Assembly (NCBI GenBank): GCA_002917075.1
Contig: NTMA01000017.1
Location: forward strand, 378,589 to 442,588
Source of the DNA: Hawksworthiomyces lignivorus
Taxonomy: Eukaryota; Ascomycota; Sordariomycetes; Ophiostomatales; Ophiostomataceae
DNA length: 64,000 nucleotides
Direction: 5' to 3'
The position numbers were made by a program, and so were the translations under genes. The notes below the pieces were generated by a model. The model made no database searches. It worked only from the letters and a program-made list of their open reading frames with translations, and was not told the origin of the DNA. Shown one piece after another: positions 56,684-64,000 of this stretch (positions are counted from its first letter, which is position 1; every line of letters begins with the position of its first letter).

Positions 56684-58881
56684 GTTCGGTAAGGATCCGA
56701 CCGAGTCGCGAAGAAAGCTCGTGGTAAGAGGAGGAGGTGAACGTCGTATGCAAGGTGAGAAGATAAGTGTCGAGGCGTGCGAATCACTGGGTTCAGCTGA
56801 GTTCCACTTCAAAACTGGCGACGCTGAGCAATAATCTGAAGAAGCGTTTCGACTGCAAAAGAGTCCGGCAGTAGAAAAAGTGTGGATGTGGTATAGAGAG
56901 CAGAGAGAATGAGGAGGAGAGAGATTTGCTTGGATTGAAAAAAAGCAGGGGTGGTGAAAAGAGAGCCAGCAAGAAGGCTGAGCGCCGGAAAAATGCAAGT
57001 AAGACGAGTGCAAAGACAAACAAAATAGCTACCAAAAAGTTGGGAGCCAGGAAAATAGAAGGCAGGAACAGATAAAAGGCAGGAAAATGAAAAAGAAAAT
57101 TAACCAAATAGAAACAAGATAAAACAAAAGAAGCGTCAACGCCCTTTAATTCTATTAATCTTGATATTTTGCTTTCTCCTCTGATTGTAAGGCAGAAAAG
57201 CGACAGCACCACTCTCCTGGCGGGTCCTGGTCGGCAGGTCCAGAAAGAAGGCTATGAAATCGTAACGCGAGGGTTGCTTTTCTCTCTAAATTTTAGTGGC
57301 CGTCATGTCGCTGCTCTTGAAACATGCCCGCAAAAAAAAAAAAAAAAAACGTACCAGTACGGAGCACGTAGGATGTAACTAATACAGCGATGCGTGTTCT
57401 GTGGGTCCTGCTCTAAAGACTGCGCATATTGGATGGCAAGGTGGTCTGGCTTGTCCTTGGAACGCGTCACCCTACAACGTACACATCCTCCTTCCAAGTG
57501 TGTTGTAAGGACTGCCCGCTGGGCTCTGACAAAACGCCACTGGTGCCCCGCCCTTAATTCTATTATTAGGGGATCCCAATAAGGAGTGCCATCGCGCAAC
57601 ATCTCGCTCATCCTCGTAATGTCTTGGCTAAGCATAGAGTAGTGGCTGTGCAATCAAGATTTGCAATGCTCCGGCATTCTCCCCACAAGGCGGCACACAC
57701 CTGAACGTTCTCGGCCGTCCAGTGTGCCAACCAATCCTCCGCCGCATGACCCAAACGTATTCAAACGGAGCAAACAGCGGGCGTAGTGCTTAAGGAGCAA
57801 GCGGCTTGTGGGACACGACCGCCAAGTGTGTAAAGACGATGTTGGGCCCTGGAAATGCCTTCCGAGCAGCGGCAGTAGCAACGATAACACTGGCTATGTA
57901 AAGCAAACAGAGCTGGAGGAGCTGTTGCTCTCTACAACCTGATTATGCTGCCAACGATCATCAACATTGGACTCACGTAGTCACGATCATTGCACGCACA
58001 CATTTAACGGTAGTGAGTATCCATGTTGCAAAATGTAGAAGCAGAAGGCGGCCTATTGTAGTCACTGTAAATAAAATGGGCAGTTTTTCGGATTCATCGT
58101 CTCGGCTCTGTGATGCCAACGTTTGCCCTACCTACTGAGAGGATCAAAAAAAAAAAAAAAACTCACGTGACTGCGATCCAAAGATACATCAGATCATGCG
58201 ATGCTCGAGAAAGGTACAAAATAATGCTGAGACAACTTTGACTGGGACAAGCATTTTGGTTTCCTTGTCGGAATTCCTACTTTGGATGATTGAAGATCGC
58301 TATGAAACTAAGCGAAGGGCCTTATTCCGTAGATAGCATACTCGAAATCAAACAGCTACATGCTTTATCGTCACTGTGCCGCGTTTCCTGTCTTACAATT
58401 TGCATCACTTCGCTGTTCGGTATGGAAATCTTACGAGGTGCACTTTGATGTTTTAAAGAATCTAGTTCACTCGTTTTTTCTATTGTATCTAAACTAGAGA
58501 CATAGCGTCTGTACGTCTTGTGCAAAATCCATCCTTGAAAGGAAAAAAACTGAGCGTCAACATCAAGAACAACAAGAAAGTTATCCCTGAAGTATGAGGG
58601 ACAAAAGGAAACATCAAACATCTCGAGAAACAAAGGAAACAAAACCAAGATGCACAAGACAGACCGAAGACCATGTCGTAGAACTCCCAAACATGAAAAA
58701 GAAAGAACAGGAAATGCACTTTTGAGTATGTTCATCATAATTATCGGGACACAAAGGAAAAAGTACGTCTCAATCAAATGCTCGTCGCTGTTTTGGTGAA
58801 AACCATGACGCCCCATACAATTAGTTGATTTTCGTGGCTGAGGCAAGGCAACACGATCCAAAGCGGGAGACTGAGAAGTGC
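56684..58881. other. Intergenic region
   Basis: Promoter of the M50B-like gene and 3' end of the elongation factor 3 gene. A run of 18 A is at 57332-57349. The 179-codon frame at 58322-58861 (-) directly follows the EF-3 stop and is probably part of its 3' untranslated region; it has no recognisable domain. Confidence 0.5.
57332..57349. repeat. Poly-A homopolymer tract
   Basis: Eighteen consecutive A in non-coding DNA. Confidence 0.85.
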
Positions 58882-61800
58882 TTAATCCTCCTCGTCGCTG
58901 AACACCTCTTCGCCACGCTTGCGGCGAGCCATGCGCTCCTTCTTCTTCTTGCGGGCCTCGGAGCTGGTCAGCTTGGCCTTCTTCTTGGTGCCGGCAATCT
59001 TGTTGCCCATAGCATCGAACTTGTCCTCGCCATCGTCGTCGTCGCCCTTGAGGCGGGGACCAGAGCCCTGGCCCTGCACCCAGTTGTGGCCCGAGGGTGT
59101 CATCTTACCGTCTAGCACGGCCCACACCTCCTCCGTCAGGTCCTTGGTGAACTCGGCCGAGTGGCTGATGATGATCACACCACCCTCGAACTTCTTCAGA
59201 GCCTTAGACAGAGCACCCAGAGAGTCGCGGTCCAGGTAGTTGGTGGGCTCGTCAAGGACGATCAGGTGAGGACGCTGCCACGAGCAAGCAGCCAGGACGA
59301 CCTTGACACGCTGGCCACCAGAGAGACCACGCATGCGCGAGTGAGAGATCAGCTCAGCGTCCAGACCGAAGTTGGCGCAGTGAGCTTCGATCTCCTTGCG
59401 GACCAGAGGCCGGAACTGGCCAGAGGCCAGAGCCTCCTTCATATCGACCTCGGCAACGAGCTTCTGGTGAGAGGCCAGCAGCTCAGAGCGCGGCAGCCAG
59501 TCGTTGTCAGCCGACATCATCGGCGTCCAGCGCTCCTGCTTAGTGCCAACGTTCTCACCCAGGGCGAACGAGCACTCGTACTCGTACGAGTTCTTGAACT
59601 TGCGGCGAGAGTTGATGCCGATGACACGGCGCTGCGTGTCGCCAATGCGGAAGACCTTGTTCATGGCCTGCTCGTCCTCCTCGGTGATAATCTTGTTGGC
59701 GCGGTCCATGGTCTCACGGTCCTCACCAGTGCGGAAACGCCACTGGATGTACTCGGAAGGAGTCTTGTCAAGGTGGTTATCGATGTGAGCGAAAGCGTGC
59801 TGCTTGATGTAGGCAATGCGGATGTTCTCGTGTTGGTAGATCTCACCGCCGGTGGGGATCAGCTCGCCGGTCAGGACATTAACGAGAGTGGACTTGCCAG
59901 CACCGTTGGGGCCGATAACGGCAATACGAGAGCTCAGGGAGCACTGGAAGGTGATGTCCGTCAGCTGCGGCTTGGGCGTGTTGGCGTACTGGAAGCTCAT
60001 GTTGGTCGCACGCAGGATGGCCTTGGCCTTGGTCTTGACACCCTCGAGGAAACCGGGCTCGGGGAAGGAGAACTCCATCTCGGAGGCGCCAAGCTCGTAG
60101 TATGACTTGGCCGATGGCACACGGCGGACGAACTCCTTCAGGTTACCCCGATAGCGCTTGAGCTTGAAGCGCTCGTAGTGCACAATGTGCTGGCAAACGT
60201 TGTCGAGGAAGCCAGAGTCGTGGGACACGATGATGGAGGTGCAGGGAGAGTTGATAAGGTAGTCTTCCAGCCACTTGACATTCTTCACGTCCAGATGGTT
60301 GGTGGGCTCGTCCAGCAGCAGAATATCTGGAGCTTCGAAGACAGCACGGCAAAGAGCCAGCTTCATCTTCCAACCACCAGAGAGGGAGGTAATCTCGGAC
60401 GAGATCATCTGCTCGCTGAAGCCGAACTCAGCCAGACGCTTCTCGACATCCTCCTTGCTGACATCAACCTTGGCCTCGTTCAGCTTCTTCATGGTCCAGT
60501 CAATGGTGGTCATCTCCGTGTCGGCGGAGTCCAGGTCGTGCTCAACGAAGACGGTCTTGACCTCGCTCTGCTTAGGGAAGCCCTCGACCTGCTCGTTGTT
60601 GATGGCGCGCATCAGAGTAGACTTGCCGGAACCGTTGGGACCGCACAGGCCGTAGCGCTGGCCGCGCTTCAGGCGCAGGTGGGTCTGGTTCAGCAGGATC
60701 TTGGCACCGTAGGCCAGCGAGAATGTGCAGTTGCAAAGGTCCTCGCCTTCTTCCTCATCTTCCTCAGTCTCCTCCTCATCGGCGACGCCAGGCGAGGCCT
60801 TCTTGCGGAGGGAGTCGACAACCTTCTCAGACTCGGTGTCACCGACGATGACAGTGACGAAAGGCTTCAGGTTGTTCACCCAGGTGGTGGGCTCGGTCTC
60901 CTTCTCGTCGACCAGCTGGCCAGCAACGGCAGAGATGTACGTCAGGACAGGAGCAAACTTGGCCTCAGTTGCGGCCGGCTTGCCAGCCACGATGGACTTG
61001 AGGTGTTCAAGTACGACCTGGATGTCGCCGTAGTTGCTGGCCTCGGGGATCTTGCCATCCTTGACGTTGCCAACGCGGGTGAGGGTGTCCAGGGCCTGGC
61101 GAGTCTTCTCACGGGCCTCGGGATCGGCCAGAGTGTCAAAGTTCTTGGTGAGACCGGGCATCATCTTGGGCAAGAAAGGAGCAACGATGTTTGGGTCGTC
61201 GACGAGCTTGCACATATTGTCGACAATGACAGCCGACTTACGCTTGATGGCAGTATCGCGCTCAGCAAGACCACGATCCAGCAGGGGGACCATGAGGGCC
61301 AGAGTGGGCTCCTGGACCTCAGTAACGAAAGTGGTGGCACCCAGCAGGTGAACCGTCTCCGGGACGTTCTCAGGCTTGGCGATACACTTGATAAGCTCGG
61401 GGATGAACTTCTCAATATCCTTGTTGACGATCAAGGCGCAGACCTTCTCCATAGTCGCGTATGCGCGGGTGGAAACCTCCTTCTTGGTCACCCACATAGC
61501 CTCAGAAACAGCAGGAATCAGCTCAGGAACGCGAGCGGACATCTGGGTCTGGGCAGTACGGATCAGAGTGTCAATGAAGTCCAGAGCCAGAAGACGCTCA
61601 GGGAATTTCTGAGCGTTGCGGAGCGAGTCAATGACGCTCGGCAGAGCGGCCTTGACGGCATTCGGGTTGATAGCCTCAGCGATGGCCAGGCCAGTGGCAA
61701 TCGCAGCATTCTTGACGGAGGTGATCTTGTCACCAGCAGCCGCAAGGACAGAGGGCAGAAGAACAATCAGGAAGGGCTCAACATGGGCCGAAACCTCGGC

Positions 61801-62578
61801 ATGCTGGGCAATTGCCTGGATGGCAGTGAGAGCCTTCTCGCGAACGGCAGCATCCTTCTTGTTGTTCAGCTGCTTTGAGAGAGCATCGATCGTCCTGAAG
61901 TAGGGCAACACGTTAGCGGCGAATTCGACGAAAATTCAGAGGAAAGAAAAAGTGGAACAGAGCAAAAAGTGATAGAAAACTGTTAGGCAGTAACAAAAAG
62001 CATAGGAGAGTTGAATCGGGTTCGCCAGGCGAACACCAGCCTGAATAGCCCGTTAGAGCACGTGTACAACACTAGCAAGGTAAATGTCACTCCGCCACCC
62101 CTCATTGATTTCACAGTGGAAATCGAGGGGGAGGCTAGACAGAGACCGTTCCTCTGCTGAACACGCTGGCCAATAGCTAGCCTAGCAAATGCCCACAATA
62201 ATAGAAAGGAAAAAAAAATTCCTCCCGCCGTAATTAAAGTGGCCAAGAAAGGCGGTGACCAGTGTCTTTGGTGGGGGGGAATGTGTAGTTTGGCAAAGAA
62301 ACTTGGTGGGGGAAATTTTTTTGGTGCTTTTCTGGCGGAAGAGAAAAAATGGGCGCAGGCGGGTAATCTTGTTCTGGACCTGAAATTGGAGTAATGCGTG
62401 AGTAGGCAACTTACTTGGTAGGCACATCAAGGTCCTCGATGCGGCCGTTGATGAAAGAAGCAATCGCAACGGACGACTCCTTGATCGCACCAGCATCTTT
62501 GGAGATGGTGAGGCTCTGGATCAAATCGCTCAAGACCTTGTCGGACTTGGCATTCTCAGCAGCAGATTTTGAAGCCAT
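58882..62578 (-). CDS. YEF3: Translation elongation factor 3 (EF-3, ABC-F ATPase)
   Basis: Two exons (62578-62415, 61894-58882) give 1058 aa, the usual EF-3 length. The 520-bp intron is phase 2 and restores [16 protein letters not shown]-3 is the fungal third elongation factor: it binds the ribosome, uses ATP to clear deacyl-tRNA from the E site, and acts in the cytosol. The N-terminal HEAT-repeat region covers about residues 20-370, followed by a four-helix bundle. ABC1 has Walker [10 protein letters not shown] (473-481), signature LSGGW (559-563) and Walker B LLLDEP (580-585). ABC2 has GPNGAGKST (716-724), LSGGQ (912-916) and LIVLDEP (932-938). The chromodomain-like insert lies between about 800 and 880. 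The C-terminus is a highly basic tail, ending in EEVFSDEED. All catalytic motifs are intact and codon use is strongly C-ending, as expected for a highly expressed gene. Confidence 0.98.
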
Positions 62579-64000
62579 GATAGCAGATATTATATAGTAT
62601 TTGTGTGGTAGATGGAGTTATAGGAAGGAGGAAGAAGTCGAAGATGGTCGTAGACGAGCGGGTATCTCGAAGGAAGTCTAATGTCTATCTCAAAGAGAGT
62701 CGAATCAGAAAACCGGCCAGGAGGCGTCTATCCTGTGAAGTCTATAAAAAAAGAAAAAAACAGCCGAATCTGTCGACCAAGGAGCCCGCAGGAGGTCGAC
62801 GACAATGATGATGTCGGGTCTCTTGCTCTATGTGGCTCAAATACAATAAAAACAGAGTGGAAAGAGGGAGAAAGTATTGAGAGAAAGGAGGAGAGGAAAA
62901 GGAAAAGGGTCAGAAAAAAGAAAGAAAAAAATAAGAGAGCAGAAAACCGATGGCGATAATGGAATTTAAATAGAGATAGGAGCCAGGCAGTGGGAGGAAG
63001 GCGTCTGGCAAGATGGCAATATCAAGTTTCGTGTACAGAAAACGGTGGCCAGTCCACCATAGATCTTACATGTACTTGATACCGATAAAATTAGTACAAC
63101 ACAGATGGAGGGGAAGTGAGCGGGACAAAAGCAACAAAAAAAAAAAGTTTGCGCGAAAGGGGCAGAAAAAAACTTTTTAGTGGGTCTCGTCTCGCCAACC
63201 GCCAGCGGGATCCCGAGAAAATGGGCAAGGAAGAAAGGAACGTCAAGGGACAAGGGCCAAAAAAAGGCAGCAAAGGGTAAGAGAAAAGTTTTTTGCATGA
63301 GGATCCGCCTCACCGCCCTCCTGAATTACCAGATCAAGGATAGCTTCGTATCTGATAGAACAGAGATAAGGGTCGTAAGTGGACCTGCCTTGGCAACCAC
63401 CGTGTCACAGTGTGCAGTCAGCCTCTGCCCTGGTGTGCAGCGCCCTGACATTCATTGGATGTCGCCCTTTTTCCTTTCCCAGCCAACTCTTTCCTGCTGC
63501 TTTTCCAGCCGCCTAGTATTTCTGGGGTGCGAATTTCAGTAAATTTTCCCGCCAGGCAGTGTTGCTGTCGCACTTTCAGCCAACTCATTTCCTCTTTCTC
63601 CTTTTTTCTTTCCTCTTTTTACTGCGCCTTTCTCACCCATTTTCCTAGATCCCGCGCTTACGGTTTTGTTGGGGATATATTCTTCTTGGTTTGCTACGAT
63701 GCAGCTTCAAGGCCACCTTATTCCCTGTAGGGAATGGTTGTACGATACGGCACTGTGTCTCTGAAGCAAGGCGGCGAAACACAGGCGGCTTGCTTCTCTA
63801 CTACTTCGCAGAATTGCCTCCGCTAGCGTGTTTAACAAAATACGCTTAGGCCGTAGAGAGTAGAAGCCCGTTGCAGCGGAGATGTGCGTGAACAACAGTC
63901 GCCACTGACCTTGCGCGATGAACGTTCACCAGGCGACATCTAGAGCTCTAGCCTCGGCTGGAAGAAAATTAGCAGGAGACGTTGCTGACTATTGAATCAA
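62579..64000. other. EF-3 promoter and upstream region
   Basis: Strongly purine-rich on the plus strand (pyrimidine-rich as read toward the gene) between about 62600 and 63310, the pattern expected upstream of a highly expressed fungal gene. No further gene begins before the window ends. Confidence 0.5.

Noticed and set aside
58322..58861. 179-codon minus-strand frame just after the EF-3 stop
   Set aside because: No domain, AT-rich codons, starts 20 bases past the EF-3 stop codon. More likely EF-3 3' untranslated sequence; kept out for lack of evidence.
59161..60105. 314-codon plus-strand frame
   Set aside because: Also antisense to EF-3, over its second ABC domain.
60178..61878. 566-codon open frame on the plus strand
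   Set aside because: It is the exact antisense of the EF-3 coding region. The strong C-ending codon bias of EF-3 removes stops from the reverse frame; composition shows Leu/Val/Asp-rich filler with no domain.
1..64000. tRNA, rRNA, CRISPR, transposase
   Set aside because: I looked for B-box-like GGTTCGANTCC words with a matching A box, for spaced direct repeats, and for transposase or reverse transcriptase motifs; none was convincing by eye. tRNAscan-SE and a repeat search would settle this.

Overview
The window is about 64 kb of nuclear DNA from a filamentous ascomycete (Pezizomycotina). The evidence is consistent: genes are split by short GT-AG introns (57-134 bp, with one 520-bp exception), there is a complete fungal elongation factor 3 gene, a HET-domain gene and a Pth11-type (fungal rhodopsin fold) membrane protein gene, and the gaps are pyrimidine-rich and AT-richer than the genes. 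A sordariomycete is plausible, but species cannot be read from this window. I reconstructed every splice structure by hand from reading frame, splice sites and family conservation; each coding length below is a multiple of three.

Layout, left to right. 0-17 kb: a JEN-type carboxylate transporter (3 exons, +), a 109-aa protein with a repeated His/Pro motif (+), a Dal5-type anion:cation symporter (3 exons, -), a TauD-type 2-oxoglutarate dioxygenase (3 exons, +), and a secreted GH45-like protein (4 exons, -) with two unusual active-site positions. 17-25 kb: a HET-domain protein (-) and a seven-helix Pth11-like membrane protein (5 exons, -). 24-30 kb is a 6.2-kb stretch with no supportable gene. 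30-44 kb: an amino-acid/choline permease (5 exons, +), a DUF4139 coiled-coil protein (-), a secreted carboxylesterase with a GPI-like tail (-), a proline-rich membrane-anchored protein (-), and a Cys-rich orphan (-). 44-64 kb: a 1414-aa DUF3433 membrane protein (-), a MacroD-type ADP-ribose hydrolase with an acidic tail (+), a six-cysteine small secreted protein (-), an M50B-like intramembrane metallopeptidase homologue (-), and elongation factor 3 (-).

The genes do not form a biosynthetic cluster. They are a mixture of housekeeping (EF-3, probably M50B-like and DUF4139), nutrient uptake (three transporters and the sulfonate/2-oxoglutarate dioxygenase), extracellular functions (GH45-like, esterase, small secreted protein) and self/non-self or signalling functions (HET, Pth11-like). 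I saw no tRNA or rRNA gene, no CRISPR array and no intact transposon. Nothing in the window is convincingly a new multi-gene system. The best leads are single genes: the non-canonical GH45, the repeat-bearing 109-aa protein, the six-Cys secreted protein, the macro protein's tail, and a few exon-like fragments in intergenic DNA.
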